Below, one piece after another: positions 26,101 to 33,363 of a stretch of 64,000 nt of DNA. Both the position numbers and the translations under genes were made by a program. Source of the stretch: Anabaena sp. UHCC 0204 (GTDB taxonomy: Bacteria; Cyanobacteriota; Cyanobacteriia; Cyanobacteriales; Nostocaceae). The stretch covers positions 1 to 64,000 of the forward strand of contig NZ_VIKW01000017.1 in the NCBI RefSeq assembly GCF_009711975.1, read 5' to 3'. Below the pieces are notes generated by a model, which was given only the letters and a program-made list of their open reading frames with translations, was not told where the DNA came from and ran no database searches. The stretch's first letter is position 1, and the number at the start of each line of letters is the position of its first letter.

Positions 26101-27522
26101 ACCGTTATCCTTTCAGAATCTAAACAATTACTTGCTTATATAGTGCCACAAAACCAACGCAGTCCCATAGCTGCGGGGATGAATCGCTATAAATTGCCTA
26201 ATAATATGGCAGTGGCACACCTCAACAAAAATGAGACAGATTACATCTATCGGGAAATATTTGAACTGCAAGCATATCTCCGTCATGGGATTACTATTAA
26301 TCCCGGAGATTGTGTTTTTGATGTTGGTTGTAATATCGGTTTATTCGGCTTATTTATCTCGCGCATTTGTCCCCAAATCAAAATTTACGCCTTTGAACCA
26401 AATCCCACAGTCTTTAAGATTGTCCAGGCTAATTTGTCACTTTATACAGTAGATGGAAAAGTCTTTAACTGCGGGATATCAGATCAAAATAAAACGGCTG
26501 AGTTTACCTTTTTCCCTGGATTTTCTCTACTTTCTGGTTTCTATGCAGACGCAGAAGTTGAAAAGGAAGTAGTCAAAAACTTCGTTAGTAATCAACAAGA
26601 TGTAGCATCTCAAGATTTCCTTAACCAAGCTGATGAAATTCTCGAATCTCGCTTTCAAGCAGAAACATTCACAGCTAATTTAAGAACTCTTTCAGATATG
26701 ATTGCTGAACAAGGAGTTGAAAAGATTGATTTACTAAAAATCAATGTTGAAAAAAGTGAATTTGATGTTCTTAAAGGTATTCAACCGCAAGATTGGGCAA
26801 AAATTCGCCAACTTGTAGTAGAAGTTGATGTCAAGGAAAACCTCGAACCCATTGTCACTTTATTAGAAACTCATGGGTATGATTTGGTGATTGACAAAGA
26901 TGTGTTATTAACTAACACAGAACTTTGTTACATTTACGCTATTCGTCCTTCCGAAAAAGGCAGATTAATTAAACAGGAAAATCCAGCAGCCCATATTCAG
27001 CAATTACCAATGGTAGAAGAAACTCTCCTATCGGTAAATGAAATTAAGCAGTTTGTGAAAGACAAATTGCCAGAATATATGATGCCTAATGCTTTTGTGC
27101 TGTTAGAAAATCTGCCTTTGACACCTAATGGTAAAATTGACCGCAAAGCCCTACCAGCACCAGATCAAAGTCCTCTAATTGAGACAAAATATGTAGTTCC
27201 TCAAAACGAAACAGAGAAAACTATTACTGCAATTTGGCAAGAAGTTCTACAATTACCACGAGTAGGAACTTATGATAACTTCTTTGAACTGGGAGGGAAT
27301 TCCTTACTGCTAATTCAAATCCATAGAAAATTGCAGGAACAATTAGCAATAGAAATGCCTGTCATTGATTTGTTTACCTATCCAACTGTTAAAGCTTTAA
27401 GTGCATATCTCTCTGGATTGTCTAACCCAGAAGAGGAAGCCGAAAAAGCCCAAATCCGTGCCGAAAGCCGCACTCAGGGGAAAGCAATGATGAAACAAAA
27501 ACGTCAAATGCGCGGTAGGTAA
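20149..27522 (+). CDS. Hybrid NRPS: ACP-aminotransferase-monooxygenase-C-A(FkbM methyltransferase)-PCP
   Basis: A 2457-residue first subunit of the assembly line. In order: acyl carrier (Ser49 in MGADSIAMM); a 60-base duplicated Pro/Gln linker; class-III PLP aminotransferase (about 275-700, Lys531 in NYGKVVGGGMPIG); FMN luciferase-like monooxygenase (about 745-1085, AAVWLPERHFHDFGGFSPNP); condensation domain (about 1100-1530, HHIIADG at 1229-1235); adenylation domain from about 1550; FkbM methyltransferase inserted between motifs A8 and A10 (about 2030-2240, DVGCNIGLFGLF, FEPNP); A10 lysine (PNGKIDRKAL near 2326-2335); PCP (Ser2385 in LGGNSLL). The hand-read pocket code DLTKIGHVGK suggests Asp. 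The aminotransferase should give a beta-amino fatty acyl chain and the monooxygenase an alpha-hydroxyl. The closest known logic is the anabaenolysin pathway. The basic tail after the PCP may be a docking segment. No loading domain precedes the ACP. Confidence 0.93.
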   Translation: MVTQTSGYVSERREAILEQIRAQTSILLGFDDPSELDINSSLLEMGADSIAMMEAVAKIKKTYGIQIAIRQFFEDLTNIDALATYIDQNLPPEVDGLNSLQPESEVAPVPQTNGVTYQPRYEIPPQLPVSQTNGVTYQPRYEIPPQPTNGNTHVTPENYDTAADTVLEKVMRQQLQVMSQQLELFRGYEVPTEQNNGSAYINNHVTPAPIPQPAPIVPPAPPVVVPKRVQSKQSITSPAELRRPKIGGLTEQQKRHIEELTQRYNQRTPTSKKLAQKYRPILADSRASVGFRPSIKEMLYPIVAQRSQGARVWDIDGNEYVDLTMGQGVLLFGHQPDFIMEAIQEQMKLGIQLHPRHHLVGEVAQLVQDLTGVERVCFSNSGTEAVVTSLRLARAASGRTKIALFEGSYHGHGDSTLVKREIIDGVPTTVTIAPGVPASIAEDMVVLDYDSPESLDYIEAHAHELAAVLVEPIQSNKLSLQPKEFLIKLRQVTEKVGVILIFDEITTGFRFHPGGAQAWLGIQADIVNYGKVVGGGMPIGIIAGKAKYLDYVDGGMWNYGDKSFPEVERTFFGGTFCMHPLAMVATKAVLQRLKDEGPALQEKLNQKTAYLAATLNNYFLENDIPIEVEYFSSIFRFSFTSNLDPFFYHLVNKGVYVWEWRKYFLSFAHTDADIEYIIQAVKDTIQEMRAGGFFLTSTPNLLTTKTPVVEIEKNNQQQGFWSRHSATSSQDSGSKLSYIPSKSQKLKFSLFYFGNYNSEFNLDKYNLLFSGAKFADENGFAAVWLPERHFHDFGGFSPNPSILSAALARETKHIQLRAGSVVLPLHHPIRVAEEWSVIDNLSHGRVGIAFASGWHENDFVFAPESFGKHRELMFQNIDKVKQLWRGEKIQVTNGVGKQVELGIFPKPMQAELPTWITIVNNPNTYIRAGAIGAGVLTNLMGQKIEDLAKNIQLYRQSLLENGYDPDAGHVTVLLHTLVGEDIDLVREQGRQPMYNYMTSSIELFKSMMGNQNLSTNLDELTDDDRLVILETGYKRYVENSALIGTPESCIPIIERLRDIGVDEIACLIDFGADENIVLTSLPYINTIREHYENLTDKIPLAEAQKQLWFLDKLGENSALAYIDSLCAELRGKLDIDVIQKSLQTVVDRHEALRTRIDAEGEFQEILPSVTVNIEVIDFSNVSASEQTSQVKEWIEQQFQKRFDLTQAPLFQVYILKLAEEVHQLITKVHHIIADGWSVSLILQEVCKLYSAHCQGQTLSWEKPKQFRAYIDWQNQQSQTEEMKVHESYWLEQFSQSIPVLNLPTDRPHPPMMSYRGNRQSLKIDAQLGNAIKQVSKQQGCTLFMTLLATYKVLLHRLTGEEEIVVGIPTAGRSLAGSESIVGYCVHLLPIKTNLRADATFGEYLKHIRGVLLDGYEHQDYPFATLLNKLDLNRDFSRPALVSAAFNLDLPLGKPSMFGVEMSFMSPPKIPLAYDIYLTISEAEGELFLDCGYNLDVFNDETIQRWLNHFRTLLTAVVENPQQQLGKIPLLTTAEQYQLLIERNNTQRDYPLDKCLHELFAEQVKLTPNDIALVFENQRLTYRELEEKSNQLAHYLQKLGVQPEMLVGLCVERSLEMMIGLLGILKAGAAYLPLDPGFPVERVAYMLADAQVTVLLTQQFLQEFLPTTTATIVCLDTNWEVISKQNHEPLFTSVKPDNLAYVIYTSGSTGQPKGVTITHKSIVNYVSSIIERLHIEPGSNFALVSTISADLGNTVIFPALCTGGQLHVMSWDKAADNKAFSQYIAENAIDYLKVVFSHLIALQNPTQPKQVLPRKGLILGGEATPLDWVEKMLACEPDCTIYNHYGPTETTVGVLTYQVNPKQPLPTSATLPLGSPINNTQVYILDVNLQPVPVGVTGEIYIGGVGVSRGYLNQPELTKTKFIPNLYSHKAGENLYKTGDIARYLATGEIEFLGRADNQVKVRGFRVELTDIESVISQHPDVTETTVILSESKQLLAYIVPQNQRSPIAAGMNRYKLPNNMAVAHLNKNETDYIYREIFELQAYLRHGITINPGDCVFDVGCNIGLFGLFISRICPQIKIYAFEPNPTVFKIVQANLSLYTVDGKVFNCGISDQNKTAEFTFFPGFSLLSGFYADAEVEKEVVKNFVSNQQDVASQDFLNQADEILESRFQAETFTANLRTLSDMIAEQGVEKIDLLKINVEKSEFDVLKGIQPQDWAKIRQLVVEVDVKENLEPIVTLLETHGYDLVIDKDVLLTNTELCYIYAIRPSEKGRLIKQENPAAHIQQLPMVEETLLSVNEIKQFVKDKLPEYMMPNAFVLLENLPLTPNGKIDRKALPAPDQSPLIETKYVVPQNETEKTITAIWQEVLQLPRVGTYDNFFELGGNSLLLIQIHRKLQEQLAIEMPVIDLFTYPTVKALSAYLSGLSNPEEEAEKAQIRAESRTQGKAMMKQKRQMRGR
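20477..20590 (+). repeat. 60-base tandem duplication in the NRPS linker
   Basis: Two copies with an exact 60-base (20-codon) period begin near 20477 and 20537. Both encode QTNGVTYQPRYEIPPQ, with only a few changes outside and one silent change (CCCCGG against CCTCGG). They lie between the first carrier domain and the aminotransferase, so the flexible linker is lengthened without harming either domain. Confidence 0.85.
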
Positions 27523-27627
27523 TTAGTTTTTGGTAATAGGTAATTAGCAAATATCCTAATTACTTATTATCAAGGATTTAACTATAAGTGAAGTTTTTAC
27601 AAATCACAAAATTCCTAATTTAAACTT

Positions 27628-30600
27628 ATGCCATTAGCAAACTCTGATTATTCCATTAATGATGCTGATATCGCAATTATTTCTCTAGCTGGACGTTTTC
27701 CCGGTGCAAAAGATATTGAATCTTTTTGGGAAAATCTCAAAGCAGGTGTAGAATCTATTTCCTGTTTTTCTGAACAAGAACTTTTAGCAGAAGGGGTTAA
27801 ACCAGCTTTATTAAATAATCCTCATTATGTCAAAAGTTCCGGGGTATTAGAAGATATTGATTTATTTGATGCCAATTTCTTTGATTTTAGTCCTAGAGAA
27901 GCCGAAATCTTAGATCCTCAACAACGGTTATTTTTAGAATGTGCCTGGGAAGCCATTGAAAAAGCAGGTTATGATCCTCAAATATATAAAGGCTTAATAG
28001 GAATTTATGCAGGAGTGGGGATTAATAGTTATTTATTAAATAATCTGATTTATCACCGTGATTTGTTGGAATCAATTGGTGAATATCAAGTAATATTAGA
28101 TAGTGATAAAGATTTTTTACCTAGTCGCGTTGCTTATAAATTAAACCTCAAAGGACCGGCTGTAAATATTCAAACAGCTTGTTCAACCTCTTTAGTTGCT
28201 GTACATTTTGCTTGTCAAAGTTTATTGAGTGGGGAATGTGATATGGCCTTAGCAGGAGGAATTACCCTGCGCGTACCCCATAAAAATGGTTACTTATACC
28301 AAGAAGGCATGATCTTATCACCCGATGGTCACTGTCGCGCCTTTGATGCCCAAGCTAAAGGAACTGTGGGCAGTAATGGTTTAGGGATAGTATTATTAAA
28401 AAGATTAGAGGATGCGATCGCTGATAATGATTGCATCTATGCAATAATCAAAGGATCAGCAATTAATAATGATGGTGCAGTCAAAGTAGGTTACACAGCA
28501 CCGAGTATAGAAGGACAAGCCGTAGTAATTACCGATGCTTTAGCTGTAGCTGATGTTGAAGCTGATACCATCACTTATCTAGAAGCCCACGGTACAGGGA
28601 CAGAATTAGGAGATCCCATTGAAATTGCTGCCTTAAACAAAGCTTTTCGGCAAAAAACCCAAAAAACTCATTTTTGCGCCATTGGTTCTCTCAAAAGCAA
28701 CGTAGGACACATGGATACAGCCGCAGGGGTAGGGGGTTTAATCAAAACTGTATTGGCATTGCAACATAAATTAAAACCACCAAGTCTGCATTTTCAATCA
28801 CCTAACCCGAAAATAGATTTTGCCCAATCACCTTTTTATGTGAATACTCAACTATCTCCTTGGGAAAGCAGAGATGATATTCCTTGTCGGGCAGCAGTGA
28901 GTTCTTTCGGAATTGGTGGTACTAACGCCCATGTAATTTTAGAAGCAGCACCCAGTTTATCAGATTCGGAAACCTCTCGACCTTGGCAACTCCTGTTAAT
29001 TTCTGCCAAAACTAATACCGCACTAGATCAAGCTACCACTAATTTAGGGGCATATCTGCAAAAAAAATCTCACTTAAATCTAGCAGATGTGGCTTATACC
29101 CTCAGTTGTGGACGTAGAGGATTTGATCAACGTCGGTTCTTAGTTTCTGAAAACATCAATGAATCTGCGGTACTTCTTAATACCTTGAATTCTCCAGAAT
29201 TAGTCACAAATACTCAGGAAATAAAAGAGCGTTCCGTTGTCTTTATGTTTCCAGGACAGGGTTCTCAATACGTAAATATGGGGCTAGAATTATACCAAAC
29301 TGAATCCGACTTTCGTGAACAGGTAGATTTATGCTGTGAAATCCTCAAACCCCAACTAAAACTAGATTTACGAGATATCCTCTACCCCAAACCCGCACAA
29401 ATTCCAGCAGCAGAACAGCAACTACAGCAAACAGCCCTTTCGCAACCAGCTATATTCGTCATTGAATACGCCCTAGCTCAATTATGGCAGTCCTGGGGGA
29501 TAATTCCCCAAGCCATGATTGGCCATAGCATTGGTGAATACGTCGCGGCTTGTATTGCTGGAGTATTTTCCTTAGAAACCGCTTTATCCTTAGTTGCTGC
29601 TAGAGGACAGATGATGCAGCAACTACCCGCTGGTACAATGCTTTCTGTACCCTTATCAGCCAGCCAAATCAAACCCCTGTTAGATCAAGAACTATCCATT
29701 GCCGCAATTAACGAACCATCCCGTTGTGTTGTTTCTGGTACTACCGCAGCCATAGAAAAACTAGAAACTCAGTTAACTGCCAAAGGTGTAGAATGTCGTC
29801 GTCTCCACACTTCCCATGCTTTCCATTCTCAAATGATGGCCGCAATTCTTGACCCCTTTACACGGCTATTTACACAAGTAACCTTAAATCCTCCCAAAAT
29901 ACCTTATGTATCCAATTTAACTGGAACTTGGATCACAACAGAACAGGCCACAGACCCAAATTATTATTCTCAACATCTGCGTCAAACTGTCCTTTTTGCC
30001 CAAGGACTAGAAAATTTCTTCCTAGAACCAGAACAAATCCTTTTAGAAGTTGGTCCTGGTAGAGTTTTGAGTTCCTTCGCTAAAAAACACCCACGAAAAC
30101 CCGTATCACAACAGGTATTCACATCAATTCGTCATCCCCAGGAAAATCAATCAGATGTAGGGTTTTTGTTAACTACCCTTGGTAATCTTTGGTTAGCTGG
30201 AGTGAACATAGATTGGTCTAATTTTTACTCTCAAGAAGAACGTTATCGAGTACCTTTACCTACTTATCCTTTTGAACGTCAGCGTTACTGGATTTCTCCA
30301 CCAGAAAATTTAAACTTAAAGAATGAAACTTCAGTTTCTCTAGTCAAAAATCCAGATATTAAAAATTGGTTTTATATTCCTTCTTGGAAACGTCTTCCTT
30401 TATCTCCAAATCAATTAGCAACATCAGTAAATCAGGTTTTGTTATTTATAGATGAATGTGGTTTAGGAACAGAACTAAAACAACAACTGCAAGCACAAAA
30501 TAAACAGACAATTTATGTCAAAGTTGGTGTAGCTTTTACTAAACAAAAAGAGGGAATATATACTCTTAATCCTCAAAATCCAGAAGATTATATAGCCTTA

Positions 30601-32256
30601 ATTAAAGAACTGCAAAACCTCAATTTTATCCCTGATAAAGTTATCCATTTATGGAATTTAACAACTGAGACTTTAAATCAGGAATTAGATACAGCTTTAA
30701 TAGCAACAGCCCAATATTTAGGATTTTACAGTTTACTATTTTTTGTCCAAGCTTGTGGAAAACAAGTTTTTCTCCATGACTGTGAAATTTTATCAATTGC
30801 TAACAATATACATGAAGTGACAGGATCAGAAATCCTCTATCCTGAAAAATCCACAATTTTAGGAACTGTCCAAACAATTCCCCAAGAATACCCCAATTTT
30901 AACTGTCGTTTGATTGATATCATTATTCCTGAAGAAAAACAGCAAATTATCAAACAATTAATTGCCGAAATTACCACCAAATCAGCAGAAAAAAATATTG
31001 CTTATCGGGGACAACATCGTTGGGTGCAAACCTTTGCATCATTCCCCTTAGAACTTCCCACAACCAATCACAAATTGAAGAAAAATGGCGTATATTTCAT
31101 TACAGGTGGTTTGAGTTATTTGGGCTTTATCTTAGCAAAACATTTAGCTAAAACTGTCAAAGCTAAATTAATTTTAACAGGACGTTCTGCTGTGATTGAA
31201 AAAGCAAATTGGCAGCAATGGCTGGCTACTCATGACGCAGAAGATAGCATCAGTAACCAAATTCGTAAAGTTCAAGAATTAGAAGCATTAGGGGCTGAAG
31301 TTATGGTAATTAGTGCTGATGTTGCTAATTTACAACAAATGGAAACAGCCATTAAGCAAGCAGAACAACAATTTGGGAAAATTAATGGTGTGATTCATGC
31401 CGCGGGTGCAGGTGCTATTTGGGGACAATCAATTAATGTAATTGAAAATATTACCAAAACCGAATGTGAAAATCAATTTACAGCTAAAGTATACGGCACA
31501 TTAGTATTAGCTAAAATCCTCAAAAATAAAGAACTTGATTTTTGTATGTTGACATCTTCTTTATCTGCAATCTTAGGAGGATTAGGATTTGTAGCTTATG
31601 CAGCAGTGAATACTTTTATGGATACATTTGTTTATAGTTATAACAAAACAACAAATCATCCTTGGATTAGTGTAGATTGGGATGGTTGGAAAAGCAATCA
31701 ACAAGTCATCATTAATAATCAAGGTTTTGGGGAAGAAATATCAGAATTAGAAATTACAGCGGAGGAAGGAGTTACAGCATTTCAACATATTTTAGCAGAT
31801 CATCAATGTCATCAGTTAATTGTCTCCACTGTTGATTTAGAACCAAGAATTAATTTTTGGGTAAAGCGAGGTTTAGCAAAAAATCAAAATCTGCAAGCTG
31901 CAAATCGAAAAATATCAGCAAGTTCAAATTATATAGCACCGAGAAATGAAACCGAAGCCAAAATTGCTAATATCTTTGAATTTCTACTTGGTGTTAATCA
32001 AGTAAGTATCCATGATAGCTTTTTAGAATTAGGAGGTGATTCATTAACAGGAACTCAACTTTTATCTAAACTTAAACAAACCTTTGCCATGAATTTACCA
32101 ATTAGCACTGTATTTGAGTCTCCTACTGTAGCGCAACTAGCAGAACTTATTGACAGCAAACAGGAATCAGGGCAAGATGATATGGACAAAATTAATGATA
32201 TTTTGAATATGATGGAATTACTTTCAGACGATGAAATAAATGCTCTAGCTGAATAA
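27628..32256 (+). CDS. Type I polyketide synthase module: KS-AT-KR-ACP
   Basis: A 1542-residue module. KS about 10-435, with Cys185 in QTACSTS and the His motifs EAHGTGT and KSNVGH intact. AT about 535-850, with Ser634 in GHSIGEY; HAFH at 730-733 marks malonyl-CoA choice. KR: structural part from about 910, catalytic part about 1150-1370, with a slightly unusual cofactor loop TGGLSYLG (a Ser-Tyr where Gly-Gly/Gly-x is common) and Ser1311/Tyr1324/Asn1328 in place. ACP Ser1472 in LGGDSLTG. There is no dehydratase, enoyl reductase or methyltransferase. The module should add one malonate unit to the aminoacyl chain from the preceding NRPS and reduce the ketone to a hydroxyl, giving a statine-like unit. 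It follows the first NRPS after 105 bases and precedes a desaturase gene by 51. Confidence 0.93.
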   Translation: MPLANSDYSINDADIAIISLAGRFPGAKDIESFWENLKAGVESISCFSEQELLAEGVKPALLNNPHYVKSSGVLEDIDLFDANFFDFSPREAEILDPQQRLFLECAWEAIEKAGYDPQIYKGLIGIYAGVGINSYLLNNLIYHRDLLESIGEYQVILDSDKDFLPSRVAYKLNLKGPAVNIQTACSTSLVAVHFACQSLLSGECDMALAGGITLRVPHKNGYLYQEGMILSPDGHCRAFDAQAKGTVGSNGLGIVLLKRLEDAIADNDCIYAIIKGSAINNDGAVKVGYTAPSIEGQAVVITDALAVADVEADTITYLEAHGTGTELGDPIEIAALNKAFRQKTQKTHFCAIGSLKSNVGHMDTAAGVGGLIKTVLALQHKLKPPSLHFQSPNPKIDFAQSPFYVNTQLSPWESRDDIPCRAAVSSFGIGGTNAHVILEAAPSLSDSETSRPWQLLLISAKTNTALDQATTNLGAYLQKKSHLNLADVAYTLSCGRRGFDQRRFLVSENINESAVLLNTLNSPELVTNTQEIKERSVVFMFPGQGSQYVNMGLELYQTESDFREQVDLCCEILKPQLKLDLRDILYPKPAQIPAAEQQLQQTALSQPAIFVIEYALAQLWQSWGIIPQAMIGHSIGEYVAACIAGVFSLETALSLVAARGQMMQQLPAGTMLSVPLSASQIKPLLDQELSIAAINEPSRCVVSGTTAAIEKLETQLTAKGVECRRLHTSHAFHSQMMAAILDPFTRLFTQVTLNPPKIPYVSNLTGTWITTEQATDPNYYSQHLRQTVLFAQGLENFFLEPEQILLEVGPGRVLSSFAKKHPRKPVSQQVFTSIRHPQENQSDVGFLLTTLGNLWLAGVNIDWSNFYSQEERYRVPLPTYPFERQRYWISPPENLNLKNETSVSLVKNPDIKNWFYIPSWKRLPLSPNQLATSVNQVLLFIDECGLGTELKQQLQAQNKQTIYVKVGVAFTKQKEGIYTLNPQNPEDYIALIKELQNLNFIPDKVIHLWNLTTETLNQELDTALIATAQYLGFYSLLFFVQACGKQVFLHDCEILSIANNIHEVTGSEILYPEKSTILGTVQTIPQEYPNFNCRLIDIIIPEEKQQIIKQLIAEITTKSAEKNIAYRGQHRWVQTFASFPLELPTTNHKLKKNGVYFITGGLSYLGFILAKHLAKTVKAKLILTGRSAVIEKANWQQWLATHDAEDSISNQIRKVQELEALGAEVMVISADVANLQQMETAIKQAEQQFGKINGVIHAAGAGAIWGQSINVIENITKTECENQFTAKVYGTLVLAKILKNKELDFCMLTSSLSAILGGLGFVAYAAVNTFMDTFVYSYNKTTNHPWISVDWDGWKSNQQVIINNQGFGEEISELEITAEEGVTAFQHILADHQCHQLIVSTVDLEPRINFWVKRGLAKNQNLQAANRKISASSNYIAPRNETEAKIANIFEFLLGVNQVSIHDSFLELGGDSLTGTQLLSKLKQTFAMNLPISTVFESPTVAQLAELIDSKQESGQDDMDKINDILNMMELLSDDEINALAE

Positions 32257-32307
32257 TCTAAATACCTTTTGTAAAAACGTTTATCTTTTGATAATTACTA
32301 AACATCT

Positions 32308-33258
32308 ATGAAGAATCAAATAGTAGAAAATAATCAACCAGACAGTCCAACATCAACAAATAATGATGGACTATCTATCAATACAATAATCACAGCAATT
32401 ATTGTTTTACTTCCTCTTGTCGGTACAGTAATTGGAATGGGAATTCTGTTTTATTCTGGTATTAGTTCATTAGAATTGGGATTGTTAGTTAGTCTGTGTA
32501 TTTTAACAGTAATTGGTGTTGAAGTAGGGTTTCACCGACATTTTTCACATCATTCCTTTCAAACTACAACTCCAATTCGAGCTATCTTAACTATTTTCGG
32601 TTTAATGGCTGCTCAAGGTGGTCTAGTATATTGGGTAATTGAGCATCCACGTCATCATAAATATAGTGATGTATCTGGTGATCCTCATACCCCTAATTTA
32701 CATGGAATCGGCTTTAAAAATCAACTTCGTGGCTTATATCATGCTCATATTGGTTGGATTTTTGAAGTTTTAAAGTCTGGAGATACAGATTCTTCACTCT
32801 TAGTTAAAGACTTGCTTAAAGATCCTGTAATTTTTAGAATTGACCAACTACAACTAACTTGGGTAGTGTTAGGACTGCTAATACCTGCTATTTTAGAAGG
32901 GGTAATTACATCGTCTTGGATAGGAGCTTTTAAAGGATTTATATGGGGAGGACTTGTGCGGATTTTTCTAGTCCAACATTTCATTTGGAGTACAAATTCA
33001 ATCTGTCACGTTTATGGAAGTCGTCCTTTTAAAACCAATGGATTTAGCACTAATAATGTATGGTTAGCTATCCCTACTTTTGGTCAATCGTGGCATAACA
33101 ATCATCATACTTTTCCCAATTCCGCAATTACTGGACTAGAATGGTGGCAAATTGATTTAGGTAAATGGTTAATTTGGATACTAGAAAAAACAGGTTTAGT
33201 TTGGGATGTCAAAAGACCTACAGCAAATATGATAGCTGCGAGAAAATTACAAACCTAA
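32308..33258 (+). CDS. Membrane fatty-acid desaturase (acyl-CoA/acyl-lipid type)
   Basis: A 316-residue di-iron desaturase. The three histidine boxes are present: HRHFSHH (about 76-82), HPRHHK (about 113-118) and HNNHH (about 264-268). The flanking hydrophobic segments (TIITAIIVLLPLVGTVIGMG; LLVSLCILTVIGVEVG; LVVLGLLIPAILEG-like) fit four membrane passes. A polar 25-residue N-terminus precedes the first one. The family inserts a double bond into an acyl chain, most often at C9. Its place between the PKS and the next NRPS gene, all on one strand with short gaps, argues that it makes a double bond in the fatty acid of the lipopeptide, either on the free precursor lipid or on a carrier-bound chain. 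Anabaenolysins carry a polyunsaturated C18 chain, which fits. Confidence 0.9.
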   Translation: MKNQIVENNQPDSPTSTNNDGLSINTIITAIIVLLPLVGTVIGMGILFYSGISSLELGLLVSLCILTVIGVEVGFHRHFSHHSFQTTTPIRAILTIFGLMAAQGGLVYWVIEHPRHHKYSDVSGDPHTPNLHGIGFKNQLRGLYHAHIGWIFEVLKSGDTDSSLLVKDLLKDPVIFRIDQLQLTWVVLGLLIPAILEGVITSSWIGAFKGFIWGGLVRIFLVQHFIWSTNSICHVYGSRPFKTNGFSTNNVWLAIPTFGQSWHNNHHTFPNSAITGLEWWQIDLGKWLIWILEKTGLVWDVKRPTANMIAARKLQT

Positions 33259-33272
33259 AGTTTTATAATTGA

Positions 33273-33309
33273 GGATAGAGGAAATACATAATTGTAGTTT
33301 TCTCTATCC
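33273..33309. other. Hairpin in the gap between desaturase and second NRPS gene
   Basis: GGATAGAGGAAA (33273-33284) pairs with TTTTCTCTATCC (33298-33309) with one mismatch and a 13-base loop. There is no T-run after it, so it is more likely an mRNA processing or attenuation hairpin, or a repeat, than an intrinsic terminator. The second NRPS gene starts with GTG at 33364, behind GAGGATAATAAATA. Confidence 0.4.
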
Positions 33310-33363
33310 TATCCTGGAAATGATATAAATTAACTTTATTGGGATCATAGAGGATAATAAATA

